A stretch of 34,866 nucleotides of DNA, taken from contig JAFUYO010000029.1 in the NCBI GenBank assembly GCA_017470505.1, positions 1 through 34,866 on the forward strand. Reading direction: 5' to 3'. Of the stretch, positions 8,067 to 16,474 are shown in pieces (the first letter of the stretch is position 1; every line of letters begins with the position of its first letter). The notes below the pieces were generated by a model. The model did no database searches. It had not been told where the DNA came from and saw only the letters and a list, made by a program, of their open reading frames with translations. Source of the DNA: Butyrivibrio sp. GTDB lineage: Bacteria > Bacillota > Clostridia > Lachnospirales > Lachnospiraceae. Made by a program: the position numbers and the translations under genes.

Positions 8067-9170
8067 ATGGAAGAAAAAAAGAGAGTTCAGTTTATCGACA
8101 TGGTCAAAGGCCTGACAATACTCAGCGTTGCAATCTACCACATAATCGCGCCGGGTATGTTCAGAACTTTTTTTGCGGGAACTATCGGCTCGATGTTCTT
8201 TTCGTTCTTCTTCTTCTCGGGCTACTTCTACAGCCCTGGCAAGCACCCGATTGGCGAGAGCCTAAAGAGCCGCACCAAGTCACTTCTCGGGCCGTTCTTT
8301 TCATGTTCGATCGGATTTTGGATCGTTGGAAGCATTATCCTCATCGCGCAGGGTGCTGAGACTTTTCTGGACGCGGTATGTTGCCTCAGAAACTTTTACG
8401 CCGGATCGATCTGGAACAGGACTATCCAGGACTTATTCAGCTGGGATTACCACTCCCTCGGCAAGAACTATCCGTTTTTGGCAGATTTCTGGTTTCTGCC
8501 CGCGCTCTTTTTTGCAAGTATCGTTTTCATCCTGCTGATTGAGAAAGTTGCAACGACCCTCCCCAAGCAGATTGCTTCAATTGTGCTTCTGCTACTGATA
8601 ACGGGGATCCTGAGGGCTTTCACCATAAGTCTTCCCTACAACCTGCAGATCGTGCCGTTCTACGCATCCTTCCTGATCCTCGGCTACATCTGCAGAAAGC
8701 AGGCTGTTTTTGACAAGTTCTCGGGGGCAAAAGCCTGGATCATCGGAATCCTGATCTCTGTCTTAACCCTTGGATTCTCCGCCTATTTCGGCTACGGCAC
8801 AAACCTCTTCCGCGGCACATTTGAAGAGCCCGAGCCCCTCATCATGGTGTTTGAGTTCGCTCTCGGAACCGCATGCATCCTGGGGTTATCAGTTCTCTGC
8901 AAGCAGATTGAGGACACAGGTATTAACGTTGACTCTCTCGCCTACCTCGGATCACACTCGATCTACCTCTATATGTACCACGTATTCATCGCCTGGATCA
9001 TCTGCAGATTTACCGGCTTCTCGATGAGATACGATCCCGAGACGATGACTGTCGACACCTTTGAAAAGAGCCTTCTGCTTGCGATTGTCAGCATTGCGAT
9101 ATCCATAGCGATAAGCGTCATGAACGACAAGGGAATGTTTAATTTCCTGAAAAAGACCGACAAAGCGTAA
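8067..9170 (+). CDS. Membrane acyltransferase, acyltransferase-3 family
   Basis: A 367-residue polytopic membrane protein with about ten hydrophobic helices. The N-terminus, with the pattern F-I-D-x-x-K-G-L-x-I-L and then a His in the first helix (AIYHIIAP), is the signature of acyltransferase-3 (OafA/WecH-like) proteins that O-acetylate sugars or glycopolymers on the cell envelope. A short SGYF motif follows near residue 50. The substrate cannot be told from sequence and no glycosyltransferase genes are adjacent. An AGCGAGG site precedes the ATG. It ends at a bidirectional terminator shared with the convergent aminotransferase gene. Confidence 0.85.
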   Translation: MEEKKRVQFIDMVKGLTILSVAIYHIIAPGMFRTFFAGTIGSMFFSFFFFSGYFYSPGKHPIGESLKSRTKSLLGPFFSCSIGFWIVGSIILIAQGAETFLDAVCCLRNFYAGSIWNRTIQDLFSWDYHSLGKNYPFLADFWFLPALFFASIVFILLIEKVATTLPKQIASIVLLLLITGILRAFTISLPYNLQIVPFYASFLILGYICRKQAVFDKFSGAKAWIIGILISVLTLGFSAYFGYGTNLFRGTFEEPEPLIMVFEFALGTACILGLSVLCKQIEDTGINVDSLAYLGSHSIYLYMYHVFIAWIICRFTGFSMRYDPETMTVDTFEKSLLLAIVSIAISIAISVMNDKGMFNFLKKTDKA

Positions 9171-9238
9171 GAACTGCGTCCACAAAACGCAGCCACGATC
9201 CATTCTCCGATATGGTTTAGAAATTGTTTGTATACTAC

Positions 9239-9275
9239 AAAAGCAGATGCCAACACAAAAGTGGTATCTGCTTTT
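9239..9275. terminator. Bidirectional terminator between acyltransferase and aminotransferase
   Basis: AAAAGCAGATGCCA (9239-9252) and TGGTATCTGCTTTT (9262-9275) form a 14-base stem with one mismatch and a 9-base loop. T-runs exit on both strands, serving the two converging genes. A smaller CTGCGT/ACGCAG hairpin lies at 9174-9192. Confidence 0.8.
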
Positions 9276-9321
9276 CTATCTGTATTCTGAATCATGCTCT
9301 CACGAACAATGTGATAATGAA

Positions 9322-10482
9322 TCACTGCAGTTTCTGTATGAATCGCTCAAGTCTCTCCATCGCCGCTTTCAGGTTGTCCAGCGAGTACGCGTAGGATATC
9401 CTGATATAGCCCTCGCCGCAGTCACCAAAGGCGGTGCCCGGAACTACTGCGAGCTTCTCCTCTTTGAGGAGCCTCGTGCAGAACTCATCGCTGCTCATGT
9501 TAAACTTCCTGATGGAGGGAAAGACGTAGAAGGCGCCGAAGGGCTCAAAGCAGGTGAGACCTATTCTCTCAAACTCGCTTAAGAGATACCTTCTCCTTCG
9601 GTTGTACTCACTGCGCATAACTTCAACGTCACTATCGCCGTTTTTGAGCGCCTCGACGGCTGCGTACTGGCTGGTTGTGGGCGCGCACATGATGGCAAAC
9701 TGGTGAATCTTGACCATCTGCGCCATGATCTCTTCGGGTCCGCAGGCGTAGCCAAGCCTCCATCCTGTCATGGCGTAGGCCTTGGAAAAACCGTTTATTA
9801 GAATCGTCCTCTCCTTCATACCGGGGAGGGATACAATTGATATGTGCTTCCCGCTGTAGGTCAGCTCTGAGTATATCTCATCCGAGATGACATAGAGGTC
9901 CTTCTCGATGATAACCTTTGCGATCTCCTCGAGGTCCTTTTTTTCCATGATGGCGCCGGTCGGGTTATTCGGGAAGGGAAGCACGAGTATCTTGGTCCTG
10001 TCAGTGACATTGTCCAGAATCTCCTGCGCCGTCAGCCTGAACTGGTTCTCCTCTTTGAGCTCGATGATAACAGGCTTTGCGTCCGCCAGGATCGCGCAGG
10101 GCTCGTAGGAGACGTAGCTTGGCTGTGGGATGAGCACCTCATCACCCGGGTCAACCATGGCGCGGAGCGCAAGGTCAATTGCCTCCGACCCTCCGACAGT
10201 TATGAAGATTTCTTTTAATGGGTCGTAGGTGACGTTCTGCGTCCTCTTTATGTAATTTGAGACCTCGCTCCTCAGCTCTTTTAACCCGGAATTCGAGGTG
10301 TAGAAGGTGCGCCCCTTCTCGAGCGAGTATATGCCCTCATCCCTTATGTGCCAGGGCGTGTCAAAGTCCGGCTCGCCGACACCCAGTGATATCGCGCCTT
10401 CAGTCTCCAGCACTATGTCAAAAAACTTCCTGATGCCCGAGGGCCTTATGTCTACAACCTTACGTCCTATCGGATTTCTCAT
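9322..10482 (-). CDS. PLP-dependent aminotransferase, class I/II
   Basis: A 386-residue fold-type I aminotransferase. Visible residues are PNNPTG (171-176, substrate/PLP Asn173), SDEIYSEL (Asp201 and Tyr204 for PLP), the Schiff-base Lys234 in GFSKAYAMTGWRLGY, and a conserved Arg near the C-terminus (YIRISYAYS). The sequence resembles the aspartate/aromatic aminotransferase subgroup (PatA/AspB-like). Exact amino-acid specificity is not readable. Its ATG overlaps the stop of the upstream Lrp-family gene by 4 bases (ATGA), so the two are co-translated and the regulator probably controls this enzyme or senses its substrates. Confidence 0.92.
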   Translation of the reverse strand: MRNPIGRKVVDIRPSGIRKFFDIVLETEGAISLGVGEPDFDTPWHIRDEGIYSLEKGRTFYTSNSGLKELRSEVSNYIKRTQNVTYDPLKEIFITVGGSEAIDLALRAMVDPGDEVLIPQPSYVSYEPCAILADAKPVIIELKEENQFRLTAQEILDNVTDRTKILVLPFPNNPTGAIMEKKDLEEIAKVIIEKDLYVISDEIYSELTYSGKHISIVSLPGMKERTILINGFSKAYAMTGWRLGYACGPEEIMAQMVKIHQFAIMCAPTTSQYAAVEALKNGDSDVEVMRSEYNRRRRYLLSEFERIGLTCFEPFGAFYVFPSIRKFNMSSDEFCTRLLKEEKLAVVPGTAFGDCGEGYIRISYAYSLDNLKAAMERLERFIQKLQ

Positions 10483-10967
10483 GGTGACACCTTCTCCCTG
10501 GTATCCTCATACTGCCTGTCCAGTATAGTTCCGTGATCCTTGTACTTTTTGAGAATGAAGTGCGTTGCAGTCGAGAGAACCGTGTCAAGTGTCGAGAGCT
10601 TGTTGCTGACAAAGCCTGCAACCTCCTGCAGGGTCTTGCCCTCAAGGATAACCATCAGATCGAACCCTCCGCTCATCAGGTACACGCTTGTAACCTCAGG
10701 GTACTTGTAAATCCTCTCCGCTATGCTGTCAAATCCCAGTCCTCTCTGCGGTGTGACCTTGACCTCGATAAGGGCGTTCACCTTCTCGATGTCGGTCTTG
10801 GACCAGTCTATCATCGTGTGATAGCCGCAGATGATCCCCTCATCCTCGAGGGTCTTTAGCTCGTTGGCGATGAGGACTTCATCCTCGCCCATCAGAACGC
10901 TCAGATCGTGTACACCAATGCGGCTGTTCTTTTCAATTATGCTGAGTATCTCTTCTCTTATGCTCAT
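10479..10967 (-). CDS. Lrp/AsnC-family transcriptional regulator
   Basis: A 162-residue DNA-binding regulator. The N-terminal ~55 residues form a winged HTH (IGVHDLSVLMGEDEVLIANELKTL region), and residues ~65-150 are the Lrp/AsnC ligand-binding (RAM) domain. It is first in an operon with the aminotransferase, which suggests feedback by an amino acid. An AGGAGAATCC site precedes the ATG. A TATAAT -10 hexamer is visible on the minus strand near 11045-11050. In the 5' untranslated region CTGCAGCA (10989-10996) pairs with TGCTGCAG (11017-11024), a possible operator or mRNA hairpin. Confidence 0.9.
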   Translation of the reverse strand: MSIREEILSIIEKNSRIGVHDLSVLMGEDEVLIANELKTLEDEGIICGYHTMIDWSKTDIEKVNALIEVKVTPQRGLGFDSIAERIYKYPEVTSVYLMSGGFDLMVILEGKTLQEVAGFVSNKLSTLDTVLSTATHFILKKYKDHGTILDRQYEDTREKVSP

Positions 10968-11155
10968 TGGATTCTCCTCTGTAAGGAACTGCAGCAGAAT
11001 GGTTTTTGGGCAATCATGCTGCAGCCCCTTGATTTACTTCATATTATAATACTACAGTTATCGTACTCTCGCCAAGCTTAACAATATAGCATTTTCCTTT
11101 TATTGGCGCTCTTAAAATGGTAAACTGTTAATATATGAACAAAAGAGCTGGCACT

Positions 11156-11230
11156 GTGGCAAAGTGCTGATGTCATCAAATGCCACGACTGTTTTGATGA
11201 CAGCAGCACCGGCCGTAGCTCCGGCTTTTT
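11156..11230 (+). ncRNA. Predicted pseudoknotted structured leader before mutS2
   Basis: A 17-bp stem is formed by 11164-11180 and 11193-11209, with one internal mismatch and a 12-base loop. Bases TGCCAC at the start of that loop (11181-11186) are complementary to GTGGCA just 5' of the stem (11156-11161), which would make an H-type pseudoknot. A short GCCG/CGGC hairpin with a TTTTT tail (11212-11230) follows and looks like a terminator overlapping the mutS2 translation start region. Together this resembles a regulatory leader or small RNA. I recognise no described class. Confidence 0.45.
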
Positions 11231-11249
11231 GGAGCGCAGGTATGGATTT

Positions 11250-13646
11250 ATGAATGAAAAAGCACTTCACGTACTTGAGTACGACAAGATAATAGAGAAA
11301 TTATCGGAGCACGCAACGAGCGATCCCGGAAGAAAACTGTGCAGCAAGCTGAGGCCGTCATCAGATATCAGAGAGATCAGAGGCAATCAGAAAAAGACTG
11401 GTGATGCCATCGCGAGGATCTTCAAAAAGGGATCCGTTAACTTCGGGGACAACAGGGATTTCAGGGGCGCACTAAAGGCCCTCAAGATAGGAAGCTCCCT
11501 CGACATGGCGGGGCTCCTTCGCCTTGCGGCATTTCTTGAGAATGTCGGAAGGGTCAAAAACTACGGGAGATCAGCCAGGGATGATGATGCGAGGGACTCG
11601 CTATCTGACCTCTTTGACGGGCTCGAGCCGCTCAGCCTTCTCTCGGGCGAAATCAGGCGCTGCATAGTCTCTGAGGAAGAGATGAGCCCTGACGCAAGCC
11701 CTGCCCTCCGCCACATCAGGCGCGGCATCATGCTGACAAACGACCGCATTCACGAGCAGCTGGGCAGGATGATAAACGGGTCCCTTCGCACCTACCTTCA
11801 GGACGCGGTCGTCACCATGAGGGGAGACAGGTACTGCATACCGGTCAAGGCCGAGTACAAGTCGCAGGTAGGCGGCATTGTGCACGACCAGTCGTCGTCG
11901 GGATCCACTCTTTTCATAGAGCCTGCGGCTGTCGTTGAGCTGAACAACAAGCTGAGACAATTACTACTCGATGAGAGCGCGGAGATTGAGAAGATCCTCG
12001 CGGAGCTCTCCCTGAAGGCGGCGGAGCACGTCAGTGAGATAGGCTATAACGCAGAGATAATGACAGAGCTTGACTTTGTCTTTGCCAAGGCGTCCTACGC
12101 CCTTGAGATAAACGCGATAACTCCCGTCTTTAACGAGAATCACGTCTTCAACATCAGGAAGGGGCGCCACCCCTTAATTGCCAAAGACAGGGTCGTCCCA
12201 ATCGACGTCTACGCGGGGCGCGACTTTGATATGCTGATAATAACAGGCCCGAACACCGGCGGAAAGACGGTTACGCTTAAGACGGTGGGGCTGTTACATC
12301 TGATGGGCCAGGCGGGGCTCGCAATCCCTGCGGGGGATCGGTCGGAGCTGTCAGTGTTTGAGGAGATTTACGCGGATATCGGCGATGAGCAGAGTATTGA
12401 GCAGTCGCTCTCGACCTTCTCATCTCACATGACCAACACGGTTTCGATACTTGAGAGGGCGGACGAAAACTCCCTGTGCCTCTTCGATGAGCTGGGCGCG
12501 GGAACGGACCCGACAGAGGGCGCGGCGCTCGCGATATCTATCCTCAACGAGCTCCACAGCCGCGGCACGAGGACGCTGGCGACCACCCACTACAGCGAGC
12601 TGAAGGTATACGCCCTGAACACAAAAGGGGTAAAAAATGCGAGCTGCGAGTTCGACGTCGAGTCCCTAAAGCCCACGTACAGGCTTCTGATTGGGCTTCC
12701 CGGAAAGAGCAACGCCTTTGCGATATCGAGTAAGCTCGGGCTCTCCGATAGGATAATCGAGGCGGCAAAGGAGCAGATCAGCACGGACGACAAGCGCTTC
12801 GAGGATCTTCTTGCGGACCTTGAGATCAGCAGGAAGACCATTGAGAACGAGCGCCTCGAGATAGAGAATCTGCGGCGCGAGACAGAGAAGCTCCGCCGCG
12901 AGCTCGAGAAAAAGAACGACAAGCTCGATGAGGACACCGAGGAGATCCTGCGGATGGCCAACGAGGAGGCGAGAGACATCCTGCTCGAAGCCAAGAAGGT
13001 CGCAGACGACACGATAAAGGCCTTCAGAAAGGCAGGCCCCGGAGCTACAATGCAGGAGCTTGAGAGGCAGCGGACAGCCCTTAACAAAAAGATCTCAGAC
13101 AGAAACAGCCAGGCTGCAAAGGAGAGTTCTCTTTCGCCAAAAGAGACTCATCCCATATTGAAGGAGTCGCAGCTAAAGCTCGGTGAGAGCGTCAAAATAG
13201 TTTCCATGGGCCTTAAGGGCACTGTTTCGAGTAAGCCCGACAAGGACGGAAATCTCTTTATCCAGTGCGGTATCATGAAGACAAAGGCCAACATCCGCGA
13301 CCTCGTGATCGTATCTGACGACGACAAGAAGGGCAAAAAATACGGTTTTTCCAAGGGCTCTGTGAAGGGCGGAGGTATGGACCTCTCCAAGGCCATGGGC
13401 ATCCGCACCGAGATAAACCTGATAGGCAAGAACAGCGACGACGCAGTTGCGGCGCTCGACAAATACCTGGACGACGCCTACATGTCGCACCTTGGATCAG
13501 TGAGAGTTGTACACGGCAAGGGGACGGGGACGCTTCGCCAGGCGGTACACAGATTTTTAAAGGGCGTGCCCTACGTAAAGAGCTACAAGCTCGGTGAATT
13601 CGGAGAGGGCGACGCAGGTGTCACAATTGTGACGTTCAAGGAGTAG
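11250..13646 (+). CDS. mutS2: MutS2 family DNA/ribosome-associated ATPase (MutSB) with Smr domain
   Basis: A 798-residue protein of the MutS2 family, linked to suppression of recombination and, in B. subtilis, to rescue of collided ribosomes. Visible parts are the N-terminal MutS core; Walker A GPNTGGKT (residues 333-340); Walker B with LFDELGAGTDPTEGAAL; a charged coiled coil (about 525-600); a KOW-like segment (~640-690); and a C-terminal Smr domain (~720-798) with HGKGTGTLR. The Smr LDLxG motif reads INLIG (Asp to Asn), which could weaken nuclease activity. An upstream in-frame TTG at 11229 exists, but I chose ATG 11250 because its product matches family N-termini and GCAGG lies 9 bases before it. 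Confidence 0.93.
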   Translation: MNEKALHVLEYDKIIEKLSEHATSDPGRKLCSKLRPSSDIREIRGNQKKTGDAIARIFKKGSVNFGDNRDFRGALKALKIGSSLDMAGLLRLAAFLENVGRVKNYGRSARDDDARDSLSDLFDGLEPLSLLSGEIRRCIVSEEEMSPDASPALRHIRRGIMLTNDRIHEQLGRMINGSLRTYLQDAVVTMRGDRYCIPVKAEYKSQVGGIVHDQSSSGSTLFIEPAAVVELNNKLRQLLLDESAEIEKILAELSLKAAEHVSEIGYNAEIMTELDFVFAKASYALEINAITPVFNENHVFNIRKGRHPLIAKDRVVPIDVYAGRDFDMLIITGPNTGGKTVTLKTVGLLHLMGQAGLAIPAGDRSELSVFEEIYADIGDEQSIEQSLSTFSSHMTNTVSILERADENSLCLFDELGAGTDPTEGAALAISILNELHSRGTRTLATTHYSELKVYALNTKGVKNASCEFDVESLKPTYRLLIGLPGKSNAFAISSKLGLSDRIIEAAKEQISTDDKRFEDLLADLEISRKTIENERLEIENLRRETEKLRRELEKKNDKLDEDTEEILRMANEEARDILLEAKKVADDTIKAFRKAGPGATMQELERQRTALNKKISDRNSQAAKESSLSPKETHPILKESQLKLGESVKIVSMGLKGTVSSKPDKDGNLFIQCGIMKTKANIRDLVIVSDDDKKGKKYGFSKGSVKGGGMDLSKAMGIRTEINLIGKNSDDAVAALDKYLDDAYMSHLGSVRVVHGKGTGTLRQAVHRFLKGVPYVKSYKLGEFGEGDAGVTIVTFKE

Positions 13647-13702
13647 AATATGCACACGATTGCGCACGCAATCGGAGTGTTTCCTATATTAAAGGGGGAC
13701 GA

Positions 13703-14404
13703 ATGGTTAGCAAACAGAAGATTTTAATTGTAGATGACGACAACAACATCGCGGAGCTCATTTCTCTTTACCTGGTAAAAGAGTGCTTCGAGACCAGGAT
13801 ATGCAACGACGGCGAGACCGCGATCAGTACCTTTGACAGCTTTAAGCCGAACCTCGTGCTGCTGGATCTCATGCTACCGGGGATAGACGGCTATCAGGTC
13901 TGCCGCGAGATCAGGATGAAATCGCAGACACCCATCATCATGTTATCCGCCAAGGGCGAGGTCTTCGACAAGGTATTAGGGCTTGAGATGGGCGCCGACG
14001 ACTACATGGAGAAGCCCTTCGATTCAAAAGAGCTGGTTGCGAGGGTCAAGGCGGTCTTGCGGCGCTACAAGCCGCAGGTTGCAGAGCCGCCAAAGTCGGA
14101 CGACAAGGTGGTCAGATACCCCGACCTCGAGATCAACATGACGAACTACTCGGTCACATATATGGGAGAGAGGGTGGACATGCCGCCCAAGGAGCTGGAG
14201 CTGTTGTACTTCCTTGCGGCATCGCCAAATCACGTATTTACCAGAGAGCAGCTCCTCGACCAGATCTGGGGCTACGAGTACATCGGCGACACCAGGACTG
14301 TCGATGTCCACATAAAGCGCCTTCGTGAGAAGCTGAGCGACCACGACAAGTGGAGACTTGCGACCATCTGGGGAATAGGCTACAAATTTGAGGTACAGCA
14401 GTAA
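13703..14404 (+). CDS. OmpR/PhoB-family response regulator
   Basis: A 233-residue two-component response regulator. The receiver domain (residues 1-118) has the acidic pocket Asp11-13, phospho-acceptor Asp55 in LVLLDLMLPG, Ser82 and Lys104 in the MEKPF motif. The C-terminal winged-helix DNA-binding domain (about 133-232) ends with the typical TIWGIGYKFE strand. AAAGGGGG lies 7 bases before the ATG. Its stop codon directly abuts the start of the histidine kinase gene, so it forms an operon with its cognate sensor. Regulon unknown; overall look is close to the VicR/PhoP/ResD group. Confidence 0.93.
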   Translation: MVSKQKILIVDDDNNIAELISLYLVKECFETRICNDGETAISTFDSFKPNLVLLDLMLPGIDGYQVCREIRMKSQTPIIMLSAKGEVFDKVLGLEMGADDYMEKPFDSKELVARVKAVLRRYKPQVAEPPKSDDKVVRYPDLEINMTNYSVTYMGERVDMPPKELELLYFLAASPNHVFTREQLLDQIWGYEYIGDTRTVDVHIKRLREKLSDHDKWRLATIWGIGYKFEVQQ

Positions 14405-15841
14405 ATGAAGAGGACACTCTATTTAAAATTCCTGCTGGCATATCTGCTGTTCGGAATTTTCGGTTTTGTGGTCGTCGCGACCTTCGTCTACGGCATGACC
14501 TACGACAGATTGAGGCGCGACAAGGCCGACAGCATGTACCAGATGGCGACCCAGATAGCGAACACCTATGCCGCAGACCTGTACAACTCTGAGACTTCGC
14601 TTGACACCGTCTACCACGAGCTCAGATCTCTTTCCATATATATGGACTCATCCCCGATCTGGATAGTGAACCCGTCGGGGAGACTGGTCCTTGATTCCGC
14701 GAGGGCACTGGGGCCCGGGGAGGAGATAATAATTGAGGGGTTTGACCCGACGGTCACGGGGAGCTCGTATTACACGATAGGGAATTTCTGGGGCTCTTTT
14801 AACCAGGATATGCTCAGCGTCTTTGCGCCGATAACCGCCAATTACAAGGTCCAGGCCTATGTTGTCATACACACCGGCCTTGCAGCGCTTCAGGAGAAGA
14901 CGAACACTTTTTTGAATATATCATATCTTATGCTGATAGTTCTTTTCCTGCTGTCTCTCATAATACTCATCTTCTTCACAGAGCTCGTGTACGTGCCGCT
15001 TCGCAAGATAACGACGGCGACCGAGCAGTACGCCGCGGGAAACATGGGCTACGAGTTCTCTGTTGAATCCGAGGACGAGATGGGGTATCTGGCGGCTTCG
15101 CTCTCTTATATGGCGGGCGAGATTGCGCGCCAGGAGGAGGACCAGAAAAAGTTTATCGCGAATGTCTCGCATGACTTCAGGTCTCCCCTGACTTCGATAA
15201 GAGGATACCTTGTCGCGATGCAGGACGGCACGATACCCGTGGAGATGTACGACAGGTACCTCGGGATCGTCATAAACGAGACGGACAGGCTAACCAAGCT
15301 CACCAACGAGATGCTGACCCTCAACAACATGAGCACCAAGGGGATGCTGCTCGATAAGAGCGATTTTGACATAAACCGGACCATCAGAAATGTGGCGGCA
15401 TCCTTCGAGGGGACCTGTAGGGAGAAGAAAATTGCGATTGAGCTGGTCCTGACCGATGACAAGATGCTGGTAAATGCGGACATGAGCAAGATCCAGCAGG
15501 TTCTCTATAACCTCCTCGACAACGCGATCAAGTTCAGCCACCACGACTCGTCGATCAAGATTGAGACGACGGAGAAGCACAGCAAGGTCTTTGTCTCCGT
15601 CAAAGACAGCGGCATCGGTATCCCCAAGGATGATCAGAAGATGATCTTCGACAGGTTCTACAAATCCGACCTCTCCCGAGGAAAAGACAAGAAGGGCACG
15701 GGCCTTGGGCTCGCCATAGTCAAGGAGATCGTCAAGGCGCACGACGAGAATATCAACGTCATCAGCACCGAGGGCGTCGGGACGGAGTTTATCTTCTCGC
15801 TTCCCAAGGCCCAGGCGATGGACGAGGAGGATGACGAGTAA
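14405..15841 (+). CDS. HAMP-domain sensor histidine kinase
   Basis: A 478-residue membrane sensor kinase partner of the adjacent response regulator. Transmembrane helices at ~7-30 and ~172-193 enclose an extracellular sensor region of ~140 residues. Then come HAMP (~193-245), the HisKA box with phospho-acceptor His256 (NVSHDFRSPLTSI), and the HATPase_c domain with N box (LLDNAIKFS), G1 (DSGIGIP), F box (FDRFYKSD) and G2 (KGTGLGLAIVKEI). All catalytic boxes look intact. It starts at the base after the regulator stop. The ligand is unknown; no known sensor fold is obvious in the extracellular part. Confidence 0.93.
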   Translation: MKRTLYLKFLLAYLLFGIFGFVVVATFVYGMTYDRLRRDKADSMYQMATQIANTYAADLYNSETSLDTVYHELRSLSIYMDSSPIWIVNPSGRLVLDSARALGPGEEIIIEGFDPTVTGSSYYTIGNFWGSFNQDMLSVFAPITANYKVQAYVVIHTGLAALQEKTNTFLNISYLMLIVLFLLSLIILIFFTELVYVPLRKITTATEQYAAGNMGYEFSVESEDEMGYLAASLSYMAGEIARQEEDQKKFIANVSHDFRSPLTSIRGYLVAMQDGTIPVEMYDRYLGIVINETDRLTKLTNEMLTLNNMSTKGMLLDKSDFDINRTIRNVAASFEGTCREKKIAIELVLTDDKMLVNADMSKIQQVLYNLLDNAIKFSHHDSSIKIETTEKHSKVFVSVKDSGIGIPKDDQKMIFDRFYKSDLSRGKDKKGTGLGLAIVKEIVKAHDENINVISTEGVGTEFIFSLPKAQAMDEEDDE

Positions 15842-15899
15842 GGGACCTCGTAGAGATGAATGTTGCAACTTGCGCAGGATGGATTCGTCAAGGCAAGGC

Positions 15900-16008
15900 G
15901 GAGGATGATACCATGCATATTGTGTTGCATAAGCCGGAGGCAGCACGGATAGTGGAAGAGGCGAAGTCGGGAGGATGATATCATGCATATTGTGTTGCAT
16001 CAGCCGGA
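15900..16008 (+). repeat. 39-base direct repeat, period 70, across the trmL start
   Basis: Two copies, 15900-15938 and 15970-16008, differ at two positions. Each includes a GGAGGATGAT ribosome site, an ATG and the first nine codons of trmL. The core ATGCATATTGTGTTGCAT also has self-complementary ends (ATGCA/TGCAT). Confidence 0.8.
15913..15978 (+). CDS. 21-codon upstream ORF duplicating the start of trmL
   Basis: ATG at 15913 begins a 21-residue reading frame whose first six codons are identical to trmL (MHIVLH, then K-P-E against Q-P-E). It carries the same GGAGGATGAT ribosome site as trmL and stops with TGA at 15976-15978, inside the trmL ribosome site and 4 bases before the trmL ATG. The segments 15900-15938 and 15970-16008 are 70 bases apart and differ at two positions, so the ORF arose by a local duplication. 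Whether it is translated is unknown; if it is, terminating ribosomes could couple to trmL. Confidence 0.45.
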   Translation: MHIVLHKPEAARIVEEAKSGG

Positions 16009-16474
16009 GATTCCACAGAATACCGGCAATATAGGAAGGACCTGCGTGGCGACAGGAACGAGCCTTCATCTGATAGAGCCCCTGGGGTTTCGCTTAAATG
16101 AAAAGGAGCTAAAGCGCGCCGGGATGGACTACTGGGATAAACTTGATGTCACGAGGTACATCGACTACGCTGACTTTTGCGCGCAGCACCCCGGGGCAAA
16201 AATATGGTACGCCACCACCAAGGCAAAGCGCGCCTACAGCGAGGTCTCTTTTTCCATGGGAGACTTTATCATGTTCGGCAAAGAGAGCGCGGGCATCCCG
16301 GAGGAGATCCTCGTTGACAACGAGGAGAGCTGCATCAGGATTCCGATGGGGAGCGAGATAAGATCGCTGAACCTGTCAAACTCCGTTGCAATCGTGCTCT
16401 ACGAGGCCCTGCGGCAAAATGACTTTTCGGGGCTTGAAAGAGAGGGTGAGCTCCACAGGCTGCACTGGAAGTGA
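15983..16474 (+). CDS. trmL: tRNA (cytidine(34)-2'-O)-methyltransferase TrmL
   Basis: A 163-residue SPOUT-fold methyltransferase that 2'-O-methylates the wobble base of tRNA-Leu isoacceptors using SAM. The N-terminus LHQPEIPQNTGNIGRTC, the FGKESAGIPEEIL motif (about residues 94-106) and the knot motif IRIPMGSEIRSLNLSNSVAIVLYE (about 114-138) are diagnostic, and the length is standard for TrmL. It follows the histidine kinase gene and precedes the 23S rRNA methyltransferase gene, whose GTG overlaps its stop by 4 bases if the longer start is used. Its ribosome site and first codons are duplicated just upstream. Confidence 0.95.
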   Translation: MHIVLHQPEIPQNTGNIGRTCVATGTSLHLIEPLGFRLNEKELKRAGMDYWDKLDVTRYIDYADFCAQHPGAKIWYATTKAKRAYSEVSFSMGDFIMFGKESAGIPEEILVDNEESCIRIPMGSEIRSLNLSNSVAIVLYEALRQNDFSGLEREGELHRLHWK

